DNA from: Stenotrophomonas sp. BIGb0135
GTDB lineage: Bacteria > Pseudomonadota > Gammaproteobacteria > Xanthomonadales > Xanthomonadaceae
Length of the DNA: 64,000 nt
Reading direction: 5' to 3'
Assembly (NCBI RefSeq): GCF_024810105.1
Contig: NZ_JANUDX010000008.1
Location: 145,715 to 209,714 of the forward strand
Below the pieces are notes generated by a model, which was given only the letters and a program-made list of their open reading frames with translations, was not told where the DNA came from and made no database searches. The translations under genes and the position numbers were made by a program. Of the stretch, positions 47,576 through 56,197 are shown one piece after another. How positions within the stretch are numbered: the first letter of the stretch is position 1; each line of letters opens with the position of its first letter.

Positions 47576-48574
47576 ATGACCGATCGCAGGCAGTTTCTCC
47601 AGGCCGGCGCGCTCGCCGCCGGCGCCTTGGCGTTGCCACGCGCACGCGCACAGGGCAGCAACGGCGCGCGGGTAGTGTCCACCTGGGACTTCGGGGTGGG
47701 CGCCAACCAGGCGGCGTGGGCGGTGTTGTCCGGCGGCGGCAGCGCGCTGGACGCCGTGGAGGCGGGCGCGCGCTGGGCCGAAAGCGAGCTGTGCAATCCG
47801 ACGGTGGGGCGCTGCGGCAACCCCGACCGCGACGGCGTGCTCAGCCTGGATGCCAGCATCATGGATGGCGATGGCCGCTGTGGTTCGGTGGCCGCGCTCA
47901 CCGACATCCTGCATCCGGTCTCGGTGGCCCGCAAGGTGATGGAGAACACCCCGCACGTGATGCTGGTCGGGGAGGGCGCGCAGCAGTTCGCGGTGGCGCA
48001 GGGGTTCGAGCGGCAGAGGCTGCTCACTCCGGCCGCCGAGAAGGCGTGGCGCGACTGGCTGAAGACCGCGCAGTACACGCCGGAGATCAACGTCGAGCGA
48101 CGCGGTCGCCCCGGCGACAGCAGCAACCATGACACGCTGGGCATGTTGGCCATCGACGCCACCGGCCGCCTCGCCGGTGCCTGCACCACCAGCGGCATGG
48201 CGTGGAAGCTGCATGGCCGGGTCGGCGACAGCCCGATCATCGGTGCCGGCCTGTACGTGGACAACGAGGTGGGCGGCGCTACCGCGTCGGGCGTCGGCGA
48301 GGAGATGATGCGCAACGCCGCCTCGTTCCTGGTGGTGGAACTGATGCGCCAGGGCCGCTCGCCGGCCGAGGCCTGCCGCGAGGCGATCGCTCGCCTGGTG
48401 CGCAAGCGCCCGGAGGCCAGCAAGACCCTGCAGGTGTGTTTCCTGGCGCTGGACAAGCACGGCCAGGTCGGCGCGTATGCGCTGCACCGGGGTTTCGTGT
48501 TCGCGGTGTGCGACAAGGACCGCCAGGACGACCTGCGTGATTCGGCCTCGGTCTACCGCAGCGAGCAGACCTGA
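47576..48574 (+). CDS. N4-(beta-N-acetylglucosaminyl)-L-asparaginase (glycosylasparaginase)
   Basis: Exported Ntn-hydrolase that cleaves the GlcNAc-Asn bond of N-glycoproteins. The 332-aa precursor starts with a Tat-like RRQFLQAGALAAGALALPRARA signal. The autocleavage site is SSNHDTLGM: Thr187 becomes the N-terminal nucleophile after processing between Asp186 and Thr187. GAGLYVDNEVGGATASGVGEEMMRNAASF forms the substrate pocket. CutC follows 2 bp downstream. In this family members act on GlcNAc-Asn with no other sugars on the fucose position; the neighbourhood of mannosidases supports an N-glycan role. Confidence 0.92.
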   Translation: MTDRRQFLQAGALAAGALALPRARAQGSNGARVVSTWDFGVGANQAAWAVLSGGGSALDAVEAGARWAESELCNPTVGRCGNPDRDGVLSLDASIMDGDGRCGSVAALTDILHPVSVARKVMENTPHVMLVGEGAQQFAVAQGFERQRLLTPAAEKAWRDWLKTAQYTPEINVERRGRPGDSSNHDTLGMLAIDATGRLAGACTTSGMAWKLHGRVGDSPIIGAGLYVDNEVGGATASGVGEEMMRNAASFLVVELMRQGRSPAEACREAIARLVRKRPEASKTLQVCFLALDKHGQVGAYALHRGFVFAVCDKDRQDDLRDSASVYRSEQT

Positions 48575-48576
48575 GC

Positions 48577-49305
48577 ATGACGCGCCGGCTGCTGGAAATC
48601 GCCTCCAATTCGGTCGCCTCCGCGTTGGCCGCGCAGGCCGGTGGCGCCGACCGCATCGAACTGTTCGACAACCTCGCCGAGGGCGGCACCACGCCGTCGC
48701 ACGGCAGCATCGCGTTGGCGCGCGAGCGCTTGCGGATCCCGCTGTTCGTGTTGATCCGGCCTCGCCCGGGCGATTTTCATTACGGGGCGCTGGAGGTGGA
48801 CATCATGCTGCGTGATGTCGCGCAGTGCCGCGCGCTGGGCTGCGATGGCGTGGTGATCGGCGCGCTGGATGCCGACGGCGGCATCGATATCGCTGTCTGC
48901 CACGAACTGGTGCAGGCGGCCGGACCGATGCAGGTCACCTTCCACCGTGCGTTCGATGCGGCACGCGACCTGCCCAGCGCGCTGGAGCAGGTGATCGCGC
49001 TCGGCTGCCAGCGCGTCCTGAGCTCCGGTGGCCAGGCCAGTGCGGAAGCCGGCGCGGATCGGTTGGCGTCGCTGGTCGCCCAGGCCACCGGCCGCGTGCG
49101 GGTGATGGCCGGGGCAGGGCTCAACGCCGACAACATCGCCACCGTGGCCGCCCGCAGCGGATGCCAGGAGCTGCATGCGTCGGCCAAGGCCGTGCAACGT
49201 TCGGCCATGCGCCACCAGAACCCGGCGCTGATCGGGTTGTCCGCGGATTGGACCGCCACCGACACCGCGAACGTCGCCGCCCTCCGCGCCGCCCTCGACA
49301 CGTAG
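48577..49305 (+). CDS. cutC: CutC family protein
   Basis: A 242-aa TIM-barrel protein. LLEIASNSVASALAAQAGGADRIELFDNLAEGGTTPSHG, RPRPGDFHYGALEVDIMLRDV, VTFHRAFDAARD and VLSSGGQASAEAG are the CutC signatures. The family was linked to copper homeostasis, but the biochemical role is unsettled; genomic pairing with glycosylasparaginase and sugar genes, as here, points to carbohydrate metabolism. It lies 2 bp after the asparaginase. Its TAG stop is part of a GTAG REP element. Confidence 0.93.
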   Translation: MTRRLLEIASNSVASALAAQAGGADRIELFDNLAEGGTTPSHGSIALARERLRIPLFVLIRPRPGDFHYGALEVDIMLRDVAQCRALGCDGVVIGALDADGGIDIAVCHELVQAAGPMQVTFHRAFDAARDLPSALEQVIALGCQRVLSSGGQASAEAGADRLASLVAQATGRVRVMAGAGLNADNIATVAARSGCQELHASAKAVQRSAMRHQNPALIGLSADWTATDTANVAALRAALDT

Positions 49306-49796
49306 CGCCACGCCATGCGTGGGTGCGCTTTGAACTGGCAGGGCGCGCAGCCACCCATGGGGTGGCTCTACGGGGATACGTTGGGCCGCGGTGTGCGTGG
49401 GTTCGCTTCGATTTGGCACCGCGTGTAGCCACCCATGGGGTGGCTCTACGGGGGCTACGTTGGGCCGCGGTGTGCGTGGGTTCGCTTCGATTTGGCGCCG
49501 TGTGTAGCCACCCATGGGGTGGCTCTACGGGGCTGCGTTGGGTCACGGTTTGCGTGGGTGCGCTTCGATTTGGCACCGCGTGCAGCCACCCATGGGGTGG
49601 CTCTACGGGGCTACGTTGGGCCACGGTGTGTGTGGGTTCGCTTCGCGATTTGGCACCGCGCGCAGCCACCCATGGGGTGGCTCTACGGGGCTATGTTGGG
49701 CCACTGTGTGCGTGGGTTCGCTTCGATTTGGCACCGTGTGCAGCCACCCATGGGGTGGCTCTACGGGGACATCGTAGAGCCACGCCATGCGTGGCT
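49302..49796. repeat. Tandem GTAG REP array, about 78-bp period
   Basis: A hairpin that on the minus strand reads GTAGAGCCACC/GGTGGCT around CCATG recurs at 49349, 49427, 49506, 49584, 49664 and 49742, spacing 78-80 bp, with a near-identical 55-bp spacer (ACGTTGGGCC ... GATTTGGCACCG). A divergent GTAG element at 49302 overlaps the cutC stop, and a GTAGAGCCACGCCATGCGTG copy at 49774 closes the array in the opposite orientation. The repeats leave an open frame on the plus strand, but it is not a gene. Class: Stenotrophomonas-type REP; arrays may affect transcript ends or folding. Confidence 0.9.
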
Positions 49797-49825
49797 GCGC
49801 TTCGACCCGACCACGCGGGCGACAC

Positions 49826-49861
49826 AAAAACGGCAGCCACCTGTACCAGCGTGGCTGCCGT
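49826..49861 (-). terminator. Terminator of the TonB-receptor gene
   Basis: ACGGCAGCCAC and GTGGCTGCCGT form a perfect 11-bp stem with a 10-base loop; on the minus strand it is followed by TTTTTG. It lies 42 bp after the receptor stop. Confidence 0.85.
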
Positions 49862-49902
49862 GGAGGACCGTTATCCCTGCCTCGGGGCAGGGCGGGCGAT
49901 GC

Positions 49903-52900
49903 TTAGAACTTCCAGTTCACGCCGAAATACAGCTGGCGGCCGGTGTAGGTGTTGGAGATCAGGCGGGCCTTGCTGTCGCTGCCCAGGTAGATGCGCTGCT
50001 CGGACTTGGTGGCGTTGAGCACCGAGGCGGTCAGGGTGAGCGCGTCGGTGAGGTTGTAGGCCACGTTGAGGTCCAACTGGTCGTACGGCTCGGAATACTG
50101 GGTGAGGCCGTTGACCAGCCCGCCCACCACTTCACCGCGACGGTTGTACGAGGCGCGTGCCAGGAACTTCTCGTTCTCGTAGAACAGGGTCACGTTGGCC
50201 TGGTTCTTGGCGCTGCCCACCAGCGGCGAGGAGCCGATGTTCTGGCCGTCCAGCACGATCGACGCCAGGTTGGTGTCGTTGTAGGTGTAGTTGGCCTGCA
50301 CGCCAAAGCCCATCTGGAAGGTGTACTGGCCGTACAGCTCCACGCCCTGCGAGACGCCATCACGGCCGTTGGCTTCGGTTTCGTACTTCTGCACGGTCAC
50401 CGTCTGGCCGCCGACCGTCATCTGCTGGTCGCGCACCACCGGCACGGTGAAGTTGTCCACGTTCTTGCGGAACAGCGCCGCACCGGCCACCGCGCCGGGC
50501 TGGAAATACCACTCCAGGCCGATGTCGAACTGGGTCGCTTCGAACGGCTCCAGGTTCTTGTTGCTGCCGTGCCCGTACCAGCCGGGGGTGTCGGTACCGC
50601 CGGCCACGCGACGGTCGTTGCTGTATTCCTCGCTCACATAGCTCAGGCTGCCCGGCGCGGCGATGCTGGTGTAGCCGGGGCGTGCGATGACCTTGGAGGC
50701 CGCGCCGCGCAGCACCAGGTTGTCGGTGATGTCCCAGGCGATGTTGAAGCTCGGCAGGAAGTCGGTGTAGGTGCGCTCCAGCGAGGCGAACTCGTAGGTC
50801 TTCTCGCGCGCCAGCGCGTCGGGCAGGCGCACGAAACCGCTCTGGCAGACATAGCCGGTGTTGGAGGCGATCAGCGGGGCGGCGGCCGGGTCGTTGCAGC
50901 CCATCGGCGCGCCGGCGGCGTTGTCCTGGAAGTAGTCATTGAACCGTTCGACCGAATCGCTGGACTCGGCGAACTGCTGGGTACGTACCACGCGCACGCC
51001 CACGTTGCCGCGCACGCGCTCGGTGCGGAAGTTGGCCTGGAAGTAGCCGGAGTAGATCTTCTCGTTGACGTTGTAGACGAAGTCCTCTTCCTTGCGGCTG
51101 TACGAGCCGCCGTACTTCTGGTTGAGGAAGTCGATGTAGGCCGGGTAGTTGATGCCCGGGAACACGTTGGCATTGAAGCCGCCGGCGATGTTGCTGATCG
51201 GGCTGGACAGGAAGAAGCCGGGCTGGGCCTCACCGGCGGTGGAATCGCACCCGGCCTGGTAGCGGTTGTTGTCGTAGTCGGCCGGGTCCTTGCCCTGGCA
51301 CACCCAGTAGGTGTTGCCGGTATTGCGGTGGACCTCGCCGTCGCGGTACTTGGCGCCGAACTGGATCGAGTCCAGCCAGCCGCTTTCGAACATCTTGGTG
51401 ACGTCGGCCTGGAAGTAGTTCTGCTTGACGCTGGTCTGCATCCACGATGACCCGGTCGAGCCGGTGTCGATCTCGGCGATGCCGGCCATCAGCTGGTCCT
51501 GCAGGTTTGGCGAGAAGGTCACGCTGGGCGTGCCGGTCAGGTCCCATGCCGTGTAGGTGTTGCCGGACTGCCACACGCCGTCCACCTGGCGGCGCGGCTT
51601 TGCCGACATGCCGAAGTTCATCGACGGACCGCCCTCGGACCAGGTCCGGCCACCGGTGAAGGAGGCCTTCCACAGCGGACTGATGTCCCAGTCGATGGTC
51701 AGGTCGGCGGTCTGCGAGAGCGCCTTTTCCTTGCTGTAGGTACCGGTCAGCTGCGGGGTGGGGATGGTGCAGTCATCCGGGCCCCAGCCGCCGGGCGGCA
51801 TGCCCGCGGCAGCTGCCTGCTCTTCACTGCAGTAGTAGGTCTTGCCGGCCAGCTTCTCGTACTGGGCGCCGGTGACGATGCTGCCGCTCGGGTCGAAGTC
51901 CAGCCCGTTGAGCAGGCGCCCGCCGGCCCAATTGCCGTCGCCGTTGAAGCGCGCCAGGTTCCATTCGGGAACCTTCAGCATGTTCTGGGTGTAGTTGCCT
52001 TCCAGCTCGAAGCGGAAGTAGTTCGCGGTCAGGGTCAGGTTGTCGATCGGCTTGAACTGGAACGTCAACTGCCCGCCGGTGCGCTCGCGCTTTTCTTCCT
52101 TCACGGCGAAGTTCGCCGAGGTGGGCATGAAGAACTCGCTGTAGTTGCGCCCGCTCTGGTCGTTGAAGCCGGACTGGCCCCACCAGTAATGGATGCCGTC
52201 CTGGCCCAGCACGTTGCCGTTGGCATCCACGGCATCGGTGCCGTTGCCGTACCACTGGTAGTCCTCGGTGCTCACCTGCATGGTGCGGCTGGTGCGCTTC
52301 TGCTTGGTCGCGCCGACCAGCACGCCGAAGCGCTCGTCCTGGCTGTGCCAGGAATACAGCGCCGACGCCTGCGGGTCCACGTCGTGGCTGGTATCGGAGG
52401 AGGTGCCTTCCAGGTTGACGTAGCCGGAGTTGGCTTCCATCTCCAGCGGGCGCCGGGTATGCAGGATCACCGTGCCGCCGATGCCGCCCTCGTCGATGCG
52501 CGCTTCCGGCGACTTGAACAGTTCCGCGCTGGACAGCATGTTCGACGGCAGCAGCGTGTAGTTGAACGACCGCGTGGCCTCGTTGTTGGTTTCCGAGGTC
52601 GCCACGTAGTTGCCGTTCAACTGGGTGAGCGTCAGGTCCGGCGCGAGGCCGCGCACGCTGACGGTCTTGCCTTCGCCGCCGCTGCGCTCGATGACCACGC
52701 CGGGCACGCGCTGCAGCGCATCGGCCACGTTCTTGTCGGGGAACTTGCCCACGTCCTCGGCGGTGATCACTTCGACCACGGCGTTGGCGTCGCGCTTCTG
52801 CTGCAGGCTCTTTTCGATGGCGTAGCGATAACCGGTGACGGTCACGCTGTCGAGCGTGGTGGCCTCCGGCGACGACGCGGGGCTGGCCTGCTGTGCGAAG

Positions 52901-52992
52901 GCACCGGCCGGCACCATCGCGGCGGCGAACAGCGCGGCGGTAATGGCGGCCGACAGCGTGTCGCGGTTGCGCATGCGGGACATCTTGTTCAT
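49903..52992 (-). CDS. TonB-dependent receptor, oligosaccharide (mannoside) type
   Basis: A 1029-aa outer-membrane receptor. An Ala-rich signal peptide (ITAALFAAAMVPAGAFAQ) precedes the TonB box region (LDSVTVTGYR) and plug (DVGKFPDKNVADALQRVPGVVIERSGGEGKTVSVRG, IDEGGIGGTVILHTRRPLE). The C-terminus ends LYFGVNWKF, the aromatic beta-signal of outer-membrane barrels. The length and plug are those of the large carbohydrate TonB receptors of Xanthomonadaceae. It is divergent from the GH92 gene and has an operator-like motif 45 bp before its start (53037-53050), so it is probably induced by mannosides under LacI control. Confidence 0.93.
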   Translation of the reverse strand: MNKMSRMRNRDTLSAAITAALFAAAMVPAGAFAQQASPASSPEATTLDSVTVTGYRYAIEKSLQQKRDANAVVEVITAEDVGKFPDKNVADALQRVPGVVIERSGGEGKTVSVRGLAPDLTLTQLNGNYVATSETNNEATRSFNYTLLPSNMLSSAELFKSPEARIDEGGIGGTVILHTRRPLEMEANSGYVNLEGTSSDTSHDVDPQASALYSWHSQDERFGVLVGATKQKRTSRTMQVSTEDYQWYGNGTDAVDANGNVLGQDGIHYWWGQSGFNDQSGRNYSEFFMPTSANFAVKEEKRERTGGQLTFQFKPIDNLTLTANYFRFELEGNYTQNMLKVPEWNLARFNGDGNWAGGRLLNGLDFDPSGSIVTGAQYEKLAGKTYYCSEEQAAAAGMPPGGWGPDDCTIPTPQLTGTYSKEKALSQTADLTIDWDISPLWKASFTGGRTWSEGGPSMNFGMSAKPRRQVDGVWQSGNTYTAWDLTGTPSVTFSPNLQDQLMAGIAEIDTGSTGSSWMQTSVKQNYFQADVTKMFESGWLDSIQFGAKYRDGEVHRNTGNTYWVCQGKDPADYDNNRYQAGCDSTAGEAQPGFFLSSPISNIAGGFNANVFPGINYPAYIDFLNQKYGGSYSRKEEDFVYNVNEKIYSGYFQANFRTERVRGNVGVRVVRTQQFAESSDSVERFNDYFQDNAAGAPMGCNDPAAAPLIASNTGYVCQSGFVRLPDALAREKTYEFASLERTYTDFLPSFNIAWDITDNLVLRGAASKVIARPGYTSIAAPGSLSYVSEEYSNDRRVAGGTDTPGWYGHGSNKNLEPFEATQFDIGLEWYFQPGAVAGAALFRKNVDNFTVPVVRDQQMTVGGQTVTVQKYETEANGRDGVSQGVELYGQYTFQMGFGVQANYTYNDTNLASIVLDGQNIGSSPLVGSAKNQANVTLFYENEKFLARASYNRRGEVVGGLVNGLTQYSEPYDQLDLNVAYNLTDALTLTASVLNATKSEQRIYLGSDSKARLISNTYTGRQLYFGVNWKF

Positions 52993-53036
52993 TCCACTCT
53001 CTCCCTCTCCTGGATTGAAACGGTGGCGATACGTTG

Positions 53037-53050
53037 TTGAATCGATCTAA
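53037..53050. promoter_or_regulatory. LacI operator candidate 1 (TonB-receptor side)
   Basis: TTGAATCGATCTAA, a near-palindrome centred on ATCGAT, 45 bp before the receptor ATG. Two more copies lie at 53150 and 53490. Confidence 0.7.
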
Positions 53051-53149
53051 TGTTTTGGGAGGGCTGTTGCCAGCGCTCAACTCCCGTGCGTCCCGCGTGC
53101 TGCCTGGTGGGCCCCCACCCACCGCTCCGGCAATCGTGACCGTTTGAAG

Positions 53150-53164
53150 TTGGATCGATCTAAA
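53150..53164. promoter_or_regulatory. LacI operator candidate 2 (middle)
   Basis: TTGGATCGATCTAAA, one mismatch to copies 1 and 3. It lies 158 bp from the receptor start and could serve as an auxiliary site or bridge by looping. Confidence 0.65.
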
Positions 53165-53489
53165 CGATTGACGGGGGAATTTTTAGCACGGGCGCGGCAG
53201 GGAAGCATGCTGCTCCGCAATATGGCCAAGGACGACCGGGGACCGGGCCGATGACGTCCGACGGGTGAAAACGTTTTCTTGCGCGGGACGCGGCAGGGCG
53301 TGCGCCGGCGGTCCGCAGGCGACCCTGGGATATGGCGTTGTGGTGTGCACCTTGCCGCAACCACTCGGCGCCGCTTAACCCATACCCGGGGGACTCTGCG
53401 GCGACCGGCGTGGCAGCCCCTTCAGGGAGGGACCTCGACCCGGCCATGTTGCGCCGCAGAATGCATCCGTCGAAATCTCCGTGCTTTAC

Positions 53490-53504
53490 TTGAATCGATC
53501 TAAA
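53490..53504. promoter_or_regulatory. LacI operator candidate 3 (GH92 side)
   Basis: TTGAATCGATCTAAA, 117 bp before the GH92 start. Identical to copy 1 plus one A. Central CG and T/A flanks match LacI-type operators. Confidence 0.7.
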
Positions 53505-53620
53505 TACACGGCAACGTGGATCTGGACCGGTGCCAGCGGGGGAATGGCTGGCGCGCCACGGCTGGCATCCGCCGTGCCTTTTCCGTCTGCCGTACCGACA
53601 TCGACCCACAGGATCCACGC

Positions 53621-56092
53621 ATGCGCCGACTGCCGTCCGTCATCGCCGTTACCCCGTTGAACCGCCCACTGCCGCGCCTGGCCTGCCTGCTCGCGCTGGC
53701 CTTCGCGCCGGTCCTGCAGGCCGCCGCGCCGGTCGCGCTGGAGCGCGAAGTCAACACCTTCATCGGCAGCAAGGATGACGGCAACACCTTCCCGGGCGCA
53801 TCGGCCCCGTTCGGCCTGATCCAGGTGAGCCCGATCGGCGAGCATTACGCCGGCTGGCGCTACGACGACCCGAAGATCCGCGGCTTCGGCCATTCGTTCC
53901 TGTCCGGTGCCGGCTGCTGGGAGCAGGGCGGTCAGGTCTCGGTACTGCCGGTCACCGGCAGCATCGGCAAGGGCGGCGACTTCAACACCGACGATGCCAA
54001 GAGCTTCGACCACAAGCGCTATGCCGCCAGCTACACCCACGACGGCGAGATCGGCCAGGCCGGCTACTACAAGGTTCGCCTGACCAGCTACGGCGGCATC
54101 GATGCCGAGGCCACCGCCCGCACGCGTGCCGCCGCCGAGCGCTACACCTTCCCCGCCGATGCCGGGACCGGCCATGTACTGGTCAACGTCGGCCAGGCCA
54201 ACGAGCGCCATTCGGTGATCGGCAGCGTCATCGACGTGGTCGGCGACCGCGCGGTGGAAGGCAAGCTGGTCACCAAAAGCTTCTGCGGCGGCCACCAGTA
54301 CACCACCTGGTTCCGCATCGAGTTCGACCGCCCGTTCAAGGCGTTCGGTACCTGGGGCGAAGAGGGCGGCCTGGCCGGCGCGCGCCACCGCATGGAAGGC
54401 GAGCAGAAGCCCAGCGGCGCCTGGTTGAGCTTCGACGTCGGCAAGGATGGGAAGCGCGCGGTCACTGCGATCAGCGCCATCTCGCACGTGGATGCAGAAG
54501 GCGCGCGCAACAACCTGCGCAGCGAGGGCATGCAGGGCGGCAAGCTGCTCGGCTTCGAGCAGATGCGCACCCGGTCGCAGCAGCAGTGGCGCCGCGAGCT
54601 GGCCACCACGCGCGTGCAGGGCGGCTCCAGCGACGACCGCACCGTGTTCTATTCCGCGCTTTACCACGCCCTGTTGCAGCCGCTGACCGGCAGCGATGCC
54701 GACGGTCGTTACCGCGGCTACGACGATGCCATCCACCGCGCCGACGGCTGGACCTATTACGAGTATTTCTCGCTGTGGGATACCTACCGCGCGCAGAACC
54801 AGTGGCTGGCCTTGACCCGCCCCAGCGTGGCGCGCGACATCGGCCGCAGCCTGCTGGCCATCAACGAACAGGGCGGTTGGCTGCCGCGCTGGGGCTATGC
54901 CAACTTCGAGACCAACATCATGACCGGCGACCCGGTCACCCCGTTCCTGGTCGACCTGTGGCGCTTCGGTGCCCTCGCCGGGCGTGAGGGCGAGGCCTAC
55001 ACGGCGCTGCGCCGCAATGCCTTCGAACAGCCGCCGCTCAACTCGCGCCACGCCGGCCGTTCCGGCAACCCCGGTTACGTGGAAAACGGCTATGTGGCCT
55101 ATGACCGCGCCTTCCCCTCCAAGGGCATGGACGTGGACCCGCACCACGGCGGTTCGGCCACGCTGGAATACGCGCTGGCCGACTGCGCGCTGGCACAGAT
55201 GGCCGATGGCCTCGGCCACGCCGACGATGCGGCCACGCTGCGTACGCGCGGCGGCAACTGGCACAAGGTGTGGGATCCGCAGGTGCGCGATGAGGAGACC
55301 GGCATGAGCGGCTTCCCGCGCCCGCGCATGGACGATGGCAAGTGGTACGTGCCCTCCGACGGCCACTACAGCCCGCGTTCGCACCATGGGTTCCACGAAG
55401 GCACCGCGTGGCAGTACCAGTGGCTGGCGCAGCAGGACATGCCGGGCCTGGTCCAGGCCATGCACGGCCGCGAACAGGCCGGCAAGCGCCTGGATGCGTT
55501 CTTCGCCTACGACGCGCTGGTGCGGTCGCCGCTGACCGCCGCGCGCAAGGAATGGGTGGTGGGGCCGTACAGCTACTACAACCAGTACCGCTACAACCCC
55601 AACAACGAACCGGACCTGCACGCGCCGTGGATGTACACGCTGATCGGCCAGCCGTGGAAGACCGCCACGGTGGTGCGCGCCGCCCAGCAGTTGTTCACCA
55701 ATGCGCCCAACGGCGTGACCGGCAATGACGACCTGGGCACGATGTCTGCCTGGTACCTGTTCAGTGCGATCGGCCTGTACCCGGCGGTGCCGGGCAGTGG
55801 GCAGTTCCTGCTGCATACCCCGCGCTTTGCCAAGGTCGAGGTGGATCTGGGCACCGGCCGCACCCTGACCGTCGCCGCCGCCGGTGCCGACGGGCGCCGG
55901 CTGCAGTATGTGCAGGGCGTGCAGGTGGACGGCCAGGACCACGCCCCGGTGTGGTTGGACTGGGCCCGGCTGCAGCAGGGCGGGCGCATCGAGTTCGCCC
56001 TGGGGACGGACGCGCCGACCACCGGCTGGGGCACCCGTGCCGAAGCGCTGCCGCGTTCGTTCTGCGCCACCCCGGGTGCGGTGCTGGAATGA
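53621..56092 (+). CDS. GH92 alpha-1,2-mannosidase
   Basis: An 823-aa exported exo-alpha-mannosidase. The signal peptide (LACLLALAFAPVLQAAA) precedes VNTFIGSKDDGNTFPGASAPFGLIQVSP, the GH92 opening motif. Catalytic features are FHEGTAWQYQW with the general-acid candidate Glu593 and GNDDLGTMSAWYLFSAIGLYP with the acidic pair at 703-704 that anchors Ca2+ and base catalysis. GH92 enzymes remove alpha-mannose from N-glycans and related mannans. ACAGGATC lies 4 bases before the ATG. It heads the mannoside operon (lacI-type gene, transporter, kinase, isomerase, GH2) and shares the operator region with the receptor. Confidence 0.95.
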   Translation: MRRLPSVIAVTPLNRPLPRLACLLALAFAPVLQAAAPVALEREVNTFIGSKDDGNTFPGASAPFGLIQVSPIGEHYAGWRYDDPKIRGFGHSFLSGAGCWEQGGQVSVLPVTGSIGKGGDFNTDDAKSFDHKRYAASYTHDGEIGQAGYYKVRLTSYGGIDAEATARTRAAAERYTFPADAGTGHVLVNVGQANERHSVIGSVIDVVGDRAVEGKLVTKSFCGGHQYTTWFRIEFDRPFKAFGTWGEEGGLAGARHRMEGEQKPSGAWLSFDVGKDGKRAVTAISAISHVDAEGARNNLRSEGMQGGKLLGFEQMRTRSQQQWRRELATTRVQGGSSDDRTVFYSALYHALLQPLTGSDADGRYRGYDDAIHRADGWTYYEYFSLWDTYRAQNQWLALTRPSVARDIGRSLLAINEQGGWLPRWGYANFETNIMTGDPVTPFLVDLWRFGALAGREGEAYTALRRNAFEQPPLNSRHAGRSGNPGYVENGYVAYDRAFPSKGMDVDPHHGGSATLEYALADCALAQMADGLGHADDAATLRTRGGNWHKVWDPQVRDEETGMSGFPRPRMDDGKWYVPSDGHYSPRSHHGFHEGTAWQYQWLAQQDMPGLVQAMHGREQAGKRLDAFFAYDALVRSPLTAARKEWVVGPYSYYNQYRYNPNNEPDLHAPWMYTLIGQPWKTATVVRAAQQLFTNAPNGVTGNDDLGTMSAWYLFSAIGLYPAVPGSGQFLLHTPRFAKVEVDLGTGRTLTVAAAGADGRRLQYVQGVQVDGQDHAPVWLDWARLQQGGRIEFALGTDAPTTGWGTRAEALPRSFCATPGAVLE

Positions 56093-56197
56093 TCCGTCGC
56101 AGCGGCCGCAGCCCCTACCTGACCGACGGCACGGGCACGGTCCGCTTGCCGATGCGATCGTTTAGGCTTGCGGCATGACAAGGAACGGGCAGACAGC

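Noticed and set aside
49435..51450. Long plus-strand open frame (671 codons) through the REP array and opposite the TonB receptor
   Set aside because: Its first part is the translated repeat and the rest is antisense to a well-supported receptor gene.
53486..55942. 818-codon minus-strand open frame
   Set aside because: Antisense to GH92, whose catalytic motifs are clear; the open frame is due to high GC.
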